DNA of 17,519 bases from JAJDIA01 sp031555505. Lineage in GTDB: Bacteria > Bacteroidota > Bacteroidia > Bacteroidales > Tannerellaceae. This document shows, piece after piece, positions 1 to 6,009 of the stretch; the first letter of the stretch is position 1; every line of letters begins with the position of its first letter. A program made the translations under genes and the position numbers. The DNA is taken from positions 1-17,519 of the forward strand of contig JAVBUH010000059.1 of assembly GCA_031555505.1 (NCBI GenBank). The letters run 5' to 3'. The notes beneath the pieces were generated by a model. The model was not told the DNA's origin. It saw nothing but the letters and a program-made list of their open reading frames with translations, and did not search any database.

Positions 1-54
1 ACAAATCTAACACATCTCCAATAGAAGTCTAACAAAAGTGCAGATACAACCATA

Positions 55-104
55 AAAAAATGAAAGCCGCCAAGGATACTCTAATTGGAGCTCTCCTTGG
101 CGGT
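55..104 (-). terminator. Strong hairpin with T-run on the minus strand
   Basis: CCGCCAAGGA (67-76) pairs perfectly with TCCTTGGCGG (94-103). Read on the minus strand the stem is followed, after CTTTCA, by seven Ts (complement of 54-60). It could end minus-strand transcription from the recombinase unit, about 280 nt downstream of the last stop, or mark the boundary with whatever lies left of the window. On the plus strand only a weak TTAATTTTA follows. The stem is certain; the direction of use is inferred. Confidence 0.55.
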
Positions 105-218
105 TAATTTTAAAGGCACCTGTACTTTATCGGAGGCTTACATTACTGTTGCTGTCATGTCTGTAAATAGTTTTTGTATCTTTGTGTGCAGACAAGCCGC
201 CATCTTGCCGCCCTCTTC

Positions 219-237
219 CACTGGAGGCGTTCCAGTG
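219..237. other. Perfect 7-bp inverted repeat
   Basis: CACTGGA (219-225) and TCCAGTG (231-237) form a perfect stem around GGCGT, followed on the plus strand by TTTT. It may be a weak plus-strand terminator. No plus-strand gene upstream of it is visible, so its role is open. Confidence 0.3.
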
Positions 238-271
238 TTTTAAAGACATTGCAAGTTTACAACATTACAAA

Positions 272-384
272 CACGGCATCGCACGGCAAAAACACGGCAA
301 ATGCACAAATAAAAAGCGCCAATATTGCTATATATCAGCGCTTTATTGTTTTCATGAAAAATATTTTCACGGCAAAACACGGCA
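272..384. repeat. Phased CACGGCA short repeats (5 copies)
   Basis: CACGGCA starts at 272, 282, 293, 368 and 378, in two groups with 10-11 bp steps, about one helical turn. All copies face the same way. The set lies just downstream of the recombinase unit and brackets the hairpin at 311-344. Same-face spacing next to a tyrosine recombinase resembles arm-type sites for integrase or an excision factor, but that is inference from position and phasing only. Confidence 0.4.
311..344 (-). terminator. Terminator of the recombinase/unknown-gene unit
   Basis: On the minus strand AAAGCGC (344-338) and GCGCTTT (319-313) form a 7-bp stem around an 18-nt AT-rich loop, and the right arm runs into TTTTTATTTG. 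It lies about 40 nt past the stop codon of the 351-residue gene, where an intrinsic terminator is expected. Confidence 0.55.
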
Positions 385-385
385 C

Positions 386-1441
386 TTATTTCAAAAACTC
401 CTTTTTGAGTGCTTCATATTCTGCAAATCCTGTGTTTTTTTGCAGATTTCTGATTGTCGTATATAGTTTTTTCGTCACTTCTTTTCCCCAATCATTGCCT
501 AAAATATCAGCCAGAATAACTACGGTCCCTCCCACTCGTTGTTTTATCCTACTCGTATTATAAAGCGTCGTAAAATTGGCATCACTTACCATATTAAGAA
601 AATCAGCCTGCGTCGTTCCCTCAAAAATGTTCTTATATCCCTCTTTGCTATTATCGAGATTGCACCAAAACTGATATACCTTCAAAACCTTGGCTTCAAG
701 ATCTTTTGTTAGTTCCAGTCTGTATTGCTGCGGAGTATTATTGATGCCATATCCTACCTGTGCAGGAAATTGTTCCTGCTGTATTTCGTCCTTTACTTGA
801 GGTTTATGGAGCAAGTGAAATTCCTTATGTCTATCATAACTCCCAAATTTAGGATCATAATCGCTATTCTCTCTAAGATAAACGAATAGGTCAATACCAT
901 AAACGTCGAAAGCATCCAATATATAATCTACAATCTCATCTATATCTGATTTAATAAACCTAGTGATGTATCCTTTTTCTTCCAATTCGTTCATGTCTGT
1001 ATATACACAATACAAGTAAGAGTCTAAGTGTCTAGCATATCTTTTTGCAAAAATACGTCGACTCTCATCTGTTAGTGGCAAAAGCACATTTATCAAATGG
1101 TCTGTGATTGCGTACTTAGTATCAATAAGAATACCATTAACTACCTTGCCTTGTATTAAAGCTTCAGAGCTAGTAAACTCTTTAATCTTACTGATAAGCT
1201 TACTTTTAGATTCTGGTGTGTTTAGTTTTTCATTTACAAATTCTTCATTTTCCCGAGCGTCCTTTAATAGTCGTGCTATGCATTTATCATAGTTTTTATA
1301 AAAATAGACTCCACCATCTATAAACCTCTGCAAAAACATTGTTGCAAATCTATTTTTCAAGGTACGTTTTCTTGATTCGTAGGAACGTGCCAATTCTATG
1401 TTCGCCTTTATTTCGTCATACACTTTTTCCAAATGTTCCAT
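386..1441 (-). CDS. Hypothetical protein, recombinase-linked
   Basis: A 351-residue protein of a family I do not recognise. It has no signal peptide, membrane segment or obvious catalytic motif, so it is probably cytosolic. The N-terminal ~120 residues are rich in Lys, Glu and Arg and look helical (EHLEKVYDEIKANIELARSY near the start). Residues ~130-200 form a second helical, acidic stretch. The last ~100 residues (from about LTKDLEAKVLKVYQFW) read as a separate compact domain. The ATG lies 23 nt after the recombinase stop, behind a weak purine-rich AAAGAGA, so the two are probably cotranscribed. The gene is clearly more AT-rich than the core genes from 4.5 kb onward, which suggests acquisition. 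A role in excision, maintenance or host defence is possible for such a passenger, but nothing in the sequence decides it. Confidence 0.75.
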   Translation of the reverse strand: MEHLEKVYDEIKANIELARSYESRKRTLKNRFATMFLQRFIDGGVYFYKNYDKCIARLLKDARENEEFVNEKLNTPESKSKLISKIKEFTSSEALIQGKVVNGILIDTKYAITDHLINVLLPLTDESRRIFAKRYARHLDSYLYCVYTDMNELEEKGYITRFIKSDIDEIVDYILDAFDVYGIDLFVYLRENSDYDPKFGSYDRHKEFHLLHKPQVKDEIQQEQFPAQVGYGINNTPQQYRLELTKDLEAKVLKVYQFWCNLDNSKEGYKNIFEGTTQADFLNMVSDANFTTLYNTSRIKQRVGGTVVILADILGNDWGKEVTKKLYTTIRNLQKNTGFAEYEALKKEFLK

Positions 1442-1464
1442 ATCTCTTTGGGTTAAATTGTTTA

Positions 1465-2829
1465 CTACTCCATCATTTTCACCAGTTCATTCTTCATATC
1501 CCGGTCAATATCCCGGTAGCGTGCGAAAGCCCGGCTACCCTCCTTATGCCCAGAGAGAGAACCTACAAGATTAGGATCTTTCACTTGCTTATAGAGATTA
1601 CCCACAAATGTACGTCGTGCCATGTGTGACGATGCAACATCGTGTATGGGCAACTGCTCCTCATCTCCCGTCTTTGGGTTGATTACCGTCACCACACGAT
1701 CTATTTTGCAGGCTTTGAACACATCTTTGATGGCATAGTTATAGTTTTGACTTGAGATAAACGGAAATAACCGTCCCTCCTCATCAACACCCTTGTACTT
1801 GGTGACAAGTGTTTTTGCTCTCTCATTCAACGGCACCTCTACAACTAGCGGCCTGCCGTCTTTTGTCTTGTGCGGTATGTATTGTATGGCACCGTTGATG
1901 ACGTTTGACGGTTTCAACCGCATAAGATCGGATACCCGGCAACCGATCAGACATTGAAATATGAAGATATCCCGTTGTACTTCCAGATGAGGCGTACCCG
2001 ATAGGTCATGGTCTGCGATCTGGTTTCGTTCATCGAGGGTAATATACACAGGTCTGCCGTACTTCTCTGTTGTGTTCCCGTCATATTTGACAAACGGGCG
2101 GTTAGTGGTTATTCCTTGGTCATTGCACCAGTTAAAGAATGCTCGTAACTTATGGAACAATGCACAAATCGTATTATGCCCTCTCGGTTGTGGTTTATTG
2201 GTCTTTCGATTGCTGCCAGTTGTGGCCGGGAAGCATTTGTACATATCCTTGTATTCTTCATACAGAGTATGTTCGTTGCGAAGGAAGCTTTCAAAGTCTT
2301 CAATCGTTTCGGCTGTGATCGTTTCAAGGTCAAGTAAGAATATCCGCTTCTCATGGAGACCGACAAACATTTCATACCGTTGGAGCGCCCGTTTCAGTAC
2401 AAGGAAGTTCTTTTCCCGGACATCGGATAACTTGCGCTTTTGCAGAAAAGTGTCAAATGTACCAAAGAAAGATACCTTTGCGTCTTCCGGCGATACACTG
2501 TATTTATCCGGGAAGTGATACCGATCTATCACCTCATCAAGCCATTGTTTAGCGATTGCTTCTTTATCTGCCTGAAGAAAAAGTTCAAGAATTCGGTTCT
2601 TTAGGTTATCGAGGTGCTTTTGTGCTATGGTTAGTTCTTCCTGTTCCGGGGTTTTAAGGCGTGGAATGATCAGACATTTGTCTTTCTCATTCCAGCGTAT
2701 CTGAGGAACATACACCCCACTCTTTGAACGGAGCGCCAACCCATTCCCATAGGTAAAACGGATGAGAATTTCGCTTTTCTTTAGTTCTTTATCGACTTTC
2801 GTCGATAGGCTGTAACTTACGGTTGCCAT
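1465..2829 (-). CDS. Tyrosine recombinase / phage-type integrase
   Basis: A 454-residue site-specific tyrosine recombinase of the Bacteroides mobile-element type, which cuts and rejoins DNA at attachment sites through a Tyr-DNA intermediate. Residues 1-~110 form an arm-type DNA-binding domain (the SGVYVPQIRWN stretch is typical). Residues ~120-240 are the helical core-binding domain and ~260-454 the catalytic domain. Catalytic residues are visible in order: Arg298 in GCRVSDL, His402 and Arg405 in SHMARRTF, His428 in LSGHKEGSRAF, and the nucleophile Tyr438 in FARYRDID. The full set and normal length suggest an active enzyme. The start ATG has a TACCTTTG promoter box 22 nt upstream. It heads a two-gene unit with the unknown gene at 386-1441. 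No relaxase, excisionase or cargo is recognisable, so the rest of the element either lies left of the window or is lost. Confidence 0.95.
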   Translation of the reverse strand: MATVSYSLSTKVDKELKKSEILIRFTYGNGLALRSKSGVYVPQIRWNEKDKCLIIPRLKTPEQEELTIAQKHLDNLKNRILELFLQADKEAIAKQWLDEVIDRYHFPDKYSVSPEDAKVSFFGTFDTFLQKRKLSDVREKNFLVLKRALQRYEMFVGLHEKRIFLLDLETITAETIEDFESFLRNEHTLYEEYKDMYKCFPATTGSNRKTNKPQPRGHNTICALFHKLRAFFNWCNDQGITTNRPFVKYDGNTTEKYGRPVYITLDERNQIADHDLSGTPHLEVQRDIFIFQCLIGCRVSDLMRLKPSNVINGAIQYIPHKTKDGRPLVVEVPLNERAKTLVTKYKGVDEEGRLFPFISSQNYNYAIKDVFKACKIDRVVTVINPKTGDEEQLPIHDVASSHMARRTFVGNLYKQVKDPNLVGSLSGHKEGSRAFARYRDIDRDMKNELVKMME

Positions 2830-2851
2830 GATGTCGGATTTTAATGCCTAA

Positions 2852-2859
2852 CAAAGGTA
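2852..2859 (-). promoter_or_regulatory. -7 box of the recombinase promoter
   Basis: The minus strand reads TACCTTTG, an exact match to the Bacteroidetes -7 consensus TAnnTTTG, ending 22 nt before the recombinase ATG. No TTTG sits at the ideal 19-20 nt upstream; TTGTC repeats lie 14 and 23 nt away, so the -33 element is weak or replaced by regulator binding. Confidence 0.5.
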
Positions 2860-2868
2860 CAAAATCCG

Positions 2869-2927
2869 AATGACAATAATGACAAAAATATCTGTTTTTG
2901 TCATTCTAATTGCAAACTAATGACAAT
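2869..2927. promoter_or_regulatory. Operator-like AATGACAA boxes upstream of the recombinase
   Basis: AATGACAAAAA (2878-2888) and its perfect reverse complement (2895-2905) form an 11-bp inverted repeat around TATCTG. Additional AATGACAAT boxes lie at 2869-2877 and 2919-2927. They sit just upstream of the -7 box of the recombinase promoter. That position and symmetry suit a dimeric repressor or accessory recombination protein. Arm-type integrase sites are the alternative. Confidence 0.45.
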
Positions 2928-3055
2928 TCTTGAAATACGATGCAAAACAGCAAAATACGCACACTGTTGAATATATGGCATTTAGTATCATTTTTAGATG
3001 TCATCTGCTTGCATCAATTTGCATACAAATACTCCCGCTTCGAGTACTCTGCAAA

Positions 3056-3095
3056 CTCCTTGTAAATCAATGATTTATGAGGGGTTTCTTTTTTG
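3056..3095 (+). terminator. Terminator-like hairpin, possible end of the acquired segment
   Basis: The 14-nt arms 3056-3069 and 3071-3084 pair fully as RNA once G-U pairs are allowed, with a perfect core TAAATCA-a-TGATTTA. They are followed by TTTCTTTTTTG. A smaller stem TACTC/GAGTA precedes it at 3030-3046. I see no plus-strand gene for it to end. It may be what remains of an RNA-gene 3' end used as integration target, 230 bp upstream of the recombinase start; that is speculative. Confidence 0.4.
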
Positions 3096-3219
3096 TGGCA
3101 CCTCTTCATTTTCTCACTCAATCAGTACAATAGGGATGATGGCTGAAAAGCAACAGTTTAATCCTGATTCCTACCGGATGTAGGCTTCACTCCGGCCGGG
3201 ATGCGCATCTGTAGTCAGC

Positions 3220-3462
3220 GAGGCCTGCGCCTCACCCCTCCTGAGGCCTGCGCCTCACCTACCTTGAGGCCTGCGCCTCGATCAGTTGAGGCCTGCGCCT
3301 CGCGGAAGCTACTCGTAGGTGTAGGTTTACCCGGTCGGGGAACCCACATTCACTCATCATCGTCTCCCGAAAAAAAGATCATTATGTTCCAAAACGAACA
3401 TTATGACGATCGTTTTGGATCGTTATGATCTTTTTTGTGGCGATTGCGGGATTGGATCATCC
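3220..3462 (+). repeat. Composite repeat, copy 1 (tandem mini-hairpins plus GATC-rich hairpin)
   Basis: This is a non-coding composite. First come four exact copies of GAGGCCTGCGCCTC at 3220, 3243, 3266 and 3288 (steps 23, 23, 22), each able to fold as GAGGC-CTGC-GCCTC. A spacer of about 57 nt follows. Next is the motif CATCGTCTCCCG, a 23-nt-arm hairpin at 3370-3436, and a conserved tail GTGGCGATTG. A related copy in reverse orientation lies at 16742-17027. A degraded fifth unit is discernible at about 3196-3209. The two copies share arrangement and exact submotifs, so this is a family and not chance. No known REP, MITE or CRISPR class fits well. Confidence 0.8.
3370..3436. repeat. GATC-rich hairpin module of copy 1
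   Basis: Arms 3377-3399 and 3408-3430 match at 19 of 23 positions as an inverted repeat around an 8-nt loop. Seven As precede it and six Ts follow it, extending the pairing to about 29 bp. It would resemble an intrinsic terminator on either strand, though the stem is AT-rich. The outer flanks (CATCGTCTCCCG and, reversed, CAATCGCCAC) are also loosely inverted, as in a small palindromic element. Confidence 0.7.
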
Positions 3463-3640
3463 TCCATATCGAAGGGTTAAGATCTTCCAATCGAAGTAAA
3501 CTTAAAACGATTTCCTCTCCACAAGTTTCCAGGTTGATCCATAAAAAGCCCGGAAACCTTTCGATTCCTGGACTTCCCTCCTGTAATTCAAATACAGTGT
3601 TCTCAAATCCTCCCTTACTTCCTTGTACGTCAACACACAT
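3401..3640 (-). CDS. Doubtful small ORF overlapping the repeat
   Basis: An ATG-started reading frame of 79 codons. Its first ~60 residues (VFELQEGSPGIERFPGFLWI region) look protein-like, but the last ~16 codons are the tail and hairpin of the composite repeat. No recognisable domain and no clear promoter or ribosome-binding site. It may be a short real gene, a gene remnant into which the repeat fell, or chance. No function can be given. Confidence 0.2.
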   Translation of the reverse strand: MCVDVQGSKGGFENTVFELQEGSPGIERFPGFLWINLETCGEEIVLSLLRLEDLNPSIWRMIQSRNRHKKDHNDPKRSS

Positions 3641-3811
3641 AAAACCTATATTAAATGTATCCTTATTTGCTGTTTGTCAAATAATTAAATATAGCAGGAG
3701 AGACAAAAAGCTATATCCCGCTTTTCCTGTGTATCAGTAAACATATTATTACATATTTTTAGACACAAGACGCCAGTATGAAAAAATACTTTATGCACAT
3801 GACAGAAAGAT

Positions 3812-3833
3812 TACTTAAATGAGAATTTAAGTA
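3812..3833. other. AT-rich 9-bp inverted repeat
   Basis: TACTTAAAT (3812-3820) and ATTTAAGTA (3825-3833) are perfect inverted repeats around GAGA. This is one of several palindromes in the gene-free stretch 3100-4517. It could be a protein-binding site; no adjacent promoter fixes its role. Confidence 0.35.
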
Positions 3834-3861
3834 GTAGATGCATTTAATCGTTGCAAACAAA

Positions 3862-3909
3862 AGCGCAGATAATAGTTTATTAGGGGGTAATAAATCTGTT
3901 ATCTGCGCT
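3862..3909. repeat. Near-perfect 48-nt hairpin
   Basis: Outer arms 3862-3875 and 3896-3909 pair at 13 of 14 positions (the exception is a G-T wobble). Inner arms TTTATTA (3876-3882) and TAATAAA (3888-3894) continue the stem to a GGGGG loop, with one unpaired T at 3895. Such a long stem is rare by chance. There is only a weak T-run on either side (TATTT on plus, TTTTGTTTG on minus), so it is either a poor bidirectional terminator or a small palindromic repeat. Confidence 0.6.
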
Positions 3910-4060
3910 ATTTCACTATCTATCCGAAAACAACAGATCACTTATACTTGCTGTCTTATTGACTTTGGACACTGAACAAAGGCCTCTACCTCATAGCAGA
4001 TTGACAAAGTATGAGGCTGAAAAGATTATCATAAAAAGAATATGTACTTGGAAAAGAAAT

Positions 4061-4299
4061 CCTCCAAGGCGGCTCATCAAAAAGGAGGCTTATCAAAAGA
4101 CACATTTTGCAATAAGCAAGGAGATGCCTTAGCAAGGAGATGCCTTAGCAAGATTGGACAACAAATGAAGCGAACGTTTGTGAGTGCCCTCCCTCTTCCC
4201 GAAGGTATTCTTTGGCCTTGGTTAAATTCGGGAAAAGAGAGGGCAGGAGTAAAACGAAAAACTATTGAACCTCACAAACAACACCCGCATCACGCGGGT
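4061..4299. other. Structured gene-free patch with repeats
   Basis: It holds CCTCC/GGAGG (4061-4065 and 4084-4088), a 16-bp tandem duplication AGCAAGGAGATGCCTT at 4115-4130 and 4131-4146 with a partial third unit, a hairpin with 18-nt arms 4186-4203 and 4227-4244 matching at 16 positions, and ACCCGC/GCGGGT at 4283-4299. A 103-codon frame crosses all of this but shows no coding features. The density of stems would suit a non-coding RNA or decayed mobile DNA; I recognise no known RNA family. Confidence 0.35.
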
Positions 4300-4381
4300 A
4301 CAACCAAAACAAAAAATTATATCAATAATCTAATACATTTGTTATGCAAATGAAGCGCTAATAGACAATCCATGCAATAAC

Positions 4382-4406
4382 CGATATGGGCCATATAGGT
4401 TTTTCG
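4382..4406 (+). other. Small hairpin with T-run
   Basis: ATATGG-G-CCATAT pairs perfectly and is followed by AGG and TTTTT on the plus strand. The motif GCCATATAG recurs near 4463. It could end a short plus-strand transcript arising from the structured patch at 4061-4299, but the stem is short. Confidence 0.25.
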
Positions 4407-4517
4407 AAAGAAGCAGGCTCATAAAATACTGATAGACAGAACATAAAAAAACAACCATATAAGCGCCATATAGCTTTTCTTACTAATTTAGAATACAGGA
4501 AACGAATAAAAAACAGG

Positions 4518-5672
4518 TTACTTCATATTCTCATTAAAGAAATCAGACAAATTTCCGAACGTTTCCACACCTATCTTCTTCCGGATAGACGAACGCTTCA
4601 TCTGGACTGTGTTAACGCTCAACTTCATTACAAGCGCAATCTCCGAACTCGAGAACCGGGTATATGACAGGCAACAAATCTTAAATTCCGACTCATCCAG
4701 TTGTGGAAAACGATCACGCAAGCGATCGAAGAAACCATCATGCAATTGATTCATGGTCTCGTATAGCAAGTCCCAGTTAAGCGTTTCCTGCCCATACACA
4801 ATTTCATTGATCACTTTGAGCAGGTGATGGTCATGCTTATTGCTTTCTTTCGAAATATAAATCTCCAATGATGCAGCTTTGCGGAGGATATTGAAATGGC
4901 GTAACAATGTAGCCCGGAATGTATCTTCTTTTTCATCGAAACTACGGGCCAACTGCTGTAACTCCTGAATAGTGTGTTGCGCTTTTAATGCCCGTTGTTT
5001 ATTGAGGCAACTTCGCCGGTAAAAAAGGAATAGCAGCATCCCAATCATACAGACCGCCCCAATAGCATAGAGCAGAAGCCAGACACGATGTGTGTGCAGC
5101 CGTTCGTTTTCTACCTCCAGCGCATGGCTGCGCGTACTTCCGGCAAGCAGGAAATAGTCGGACGACTTTGAAAAGTGCTCCAACGATTCTTCTTTCCGGT
5201 CAGGTTTTTCGGCCAGGATAGCACCGATATTGAATTGGATGATTCCTTTCAAGCGATTGTCATTGATCGATTCAGCAAGTTGCTCAGCCGACAAGAGATA
5301 AGAGAGCGCCTTGTCGTATTTCTGTTCTTTTTGCAAGATACGACCACAATAAAACGAAGTCCATGAAGCATGGTCTGCGTCACCATGCGCAACAAAATAA
5401 TCATTTGCAGCAAAGATTGCCGTATCTGCAGAGATATCCATATCGCACTTGGCTTTGGCACGGATTTGGAGCAGTACGTAAGCATAATAAGCTTCTTCAG
5501 GAAGCTTTTCAGCATGTGTAATAGCCTGCAGGCAAGTATAAACACTATCGGGTGTTTCATCCAGTAAGGTGGAGAGGCTATCCATTTCAGACAACGACAA
5601 AGATCTGCTGTCGTTGCATGAAAAAAGAAGCATGAGCCCGCCAATCATCATCAGGGTAAGCTGTTTTAACAT
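4518..5672 (-). CDS. TPR-containing membrane-anchored transcriptional regulator (LuxR-like HTH)
   Basis: A 384-residue protein of the Bacteroidetes architecture that joins periplasmic TPRs through one membrane helix to a cytoplasmic DNA-binding domain. There is an N-terminal lipoprotein-like signal with Cys19 in LLFSC. Helical TPR-like repeats occupy ~28-178 and a membrane helix ~198-218, followed by RR. A coiled-coil-like segment spans ~222-250, and the C-terminal ~328-372 is a LuxR/GerE-like HTH (SSSEIALVMKLSVNTVQMKRSSIRKKI). Family members I know are usually 500-600 residues, so several TPRs appear to be missing. The sequence passes abruptly at ~178-188 from a TPR helix to the pre-membrane segment. 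An in-frame deletion would explain this. The target genes are not evident; it is transcribed away from the tRNA and stands alone. Confidence 0.85.
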   Translation of the reverse strand: MLKQLTLMMIGGLMLLFSCNDSRSLSLSEMDSLSTLLDETPDSVYTCLQAITHAEKLPEEAYYAYVLLQIRAKAKCDMDISADTAIFAANDYFVAHGDADHASWTSFYCGRILQKEQKYDKALSYLLSAEQLAESINDNRLKGIIQFNIGAILAEKPDRKEESLEHFSKSSDYFLLAGSTRSHALEVENERLHTHRVWLLLYAIGAVCMIGMLLFLFYRRSCLNKQRALKAQHTIQELQQLARSFDEKEDTFRATLLRHFNILRKAASLEIYISKESNKHDHHLLKVINEIVYGQETLNWDLLYETMNQLHDGFFDRLRDRFPQLDESEFKICCLSYTRFSSSEIALVMKLSVNTVQMKRSSIRKKIGVETFGNLSDFFNENMK

Positions 5673-5737
5673 AGTTTTTAAAGAACCGGCCGGCCTCAGT
5701 TAGTTTTTCATGTATACGTTCATTTATTTTCGGCAAA

Positions 5738-5745
5738 CAAAAATA
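5738..5745 (-). promoter_or_regulatory. -7 box of the TPR regulator
   Basis: The minus strand reads TATTTTTG, matching TAnnTTTG, 65 nt before the regulator ATG. No good -33 TTTG lies at the usual distance, so the assignment is tentative. Confidence 0.35.
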
Positions 5746-5807
5746 CCTCTTTTTTCTGGCTTGCGTACACTACTCTTCCCCTTTTTTTTCTGTTTTTTTC
5801 TCCATTA

Positions 5808-5838
5808 TTTGCACAAATAAAAGAAATAGCTACCTTTG
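5808..5838 (+). promoter_or_regulatory. Consensus Bacteroidetes promoter of tRNA-Gly
   Basis: TTTG (5808-5811), exactly 19 nt, then TACCTTTG (5831-5838): a full match to the Bacteroidetes housekeeping sigma (sigma-ABfr) consensus. Transcription should start around 5843-5846, leaving a leader of about 15 nt before the mature tRNA. Confidence 0.85.
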
Positions 5839-5860
5839 TGCCCGTGATCGTTCACAAATT

Positions 5861-5936
5861 GCGAAAGTAGCTCAGTTGGTAGAGCATAACCTTGCCAAGG
5901 TTAGGGTCGCGGGTTCGAGTCCCGTCTTTCGCTCCA
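5861..5936 (+). tRNA. tRNA-Gly, anticodon GCC
   Basis: A complete 76-nt cloverleaf. The acceptor GCGAAAG (5861-5867) pairs with CTTTCGC (5926-5932), followed by discriminator T and an encoded CCA. The D arm is GCTC/GAGC with the AGTTGGTA loop. The anticodon stem TAACC/GGTTA encloses TTGCCAA, giving anticodon GCC. The T arm is GCGGG-TTCGAGT-CCCGT (closing pair G-T). It reads GGC/GGT glycine codons. It has its own promoter and terminator and is the only plus-strand gene here. The 3' end is intact and shows no sign of an integrated element. Confidence 0.97.
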
Positions 5937-5942
5937 AGAAAT

Positions 5943-5979
5943 AAAAGCCCTGATATCCGGTCGGTATCAGGGCTTTTTT
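5943..5979. terminator. Bidirectional terminator between tRNA-Gly and the TonB receptor
   Basis: AAAAGCCCTGATA (5943-5955) pairs perfectly with TATCAGGGCTTTT (5965-5977), with T-runs on both strands (TTTTTT at 5974-5979; TTTT on the minus strand). It lies 6 nt after the tRNA and about 30 nt after the convergent receptor stop, so it serves both. Confidence 0.9.
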
Positions 5980-6009
5980 GTATTTTATTTCCCGGATCAA
6001 CCCAGGAGG

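Noticed and set aside
172..185. Attachment-site pair with 2851-2864 (TTTTGTAYCTTTGT in both, inverted)
   Set aside because: The match is mostly the Bacteroidetes -7 promoter consensus and the orientation is inverted, not direct as att sites would be; promoter similarity explains it better.
3220..3301. CRISPR array
   Set aside because: Units are only 14 nt, spacers 8-9 nt, and no cas genes are near; CRISPR repeats and spacers are much longer.
4042..4353. 103-codon frame on the plus strand
   Set aside because: It runs across a tandem duplication and hairpins, has no protein-like domain and no convincing promoter.
5861..5936. tRNA-Gly as the target of the nearby recombinase
   Set aside because: The tRNA is intact with its own terminator directly after it, has no duplicated 3' fragment visible nearby, and is 3 kb from the recombinase.
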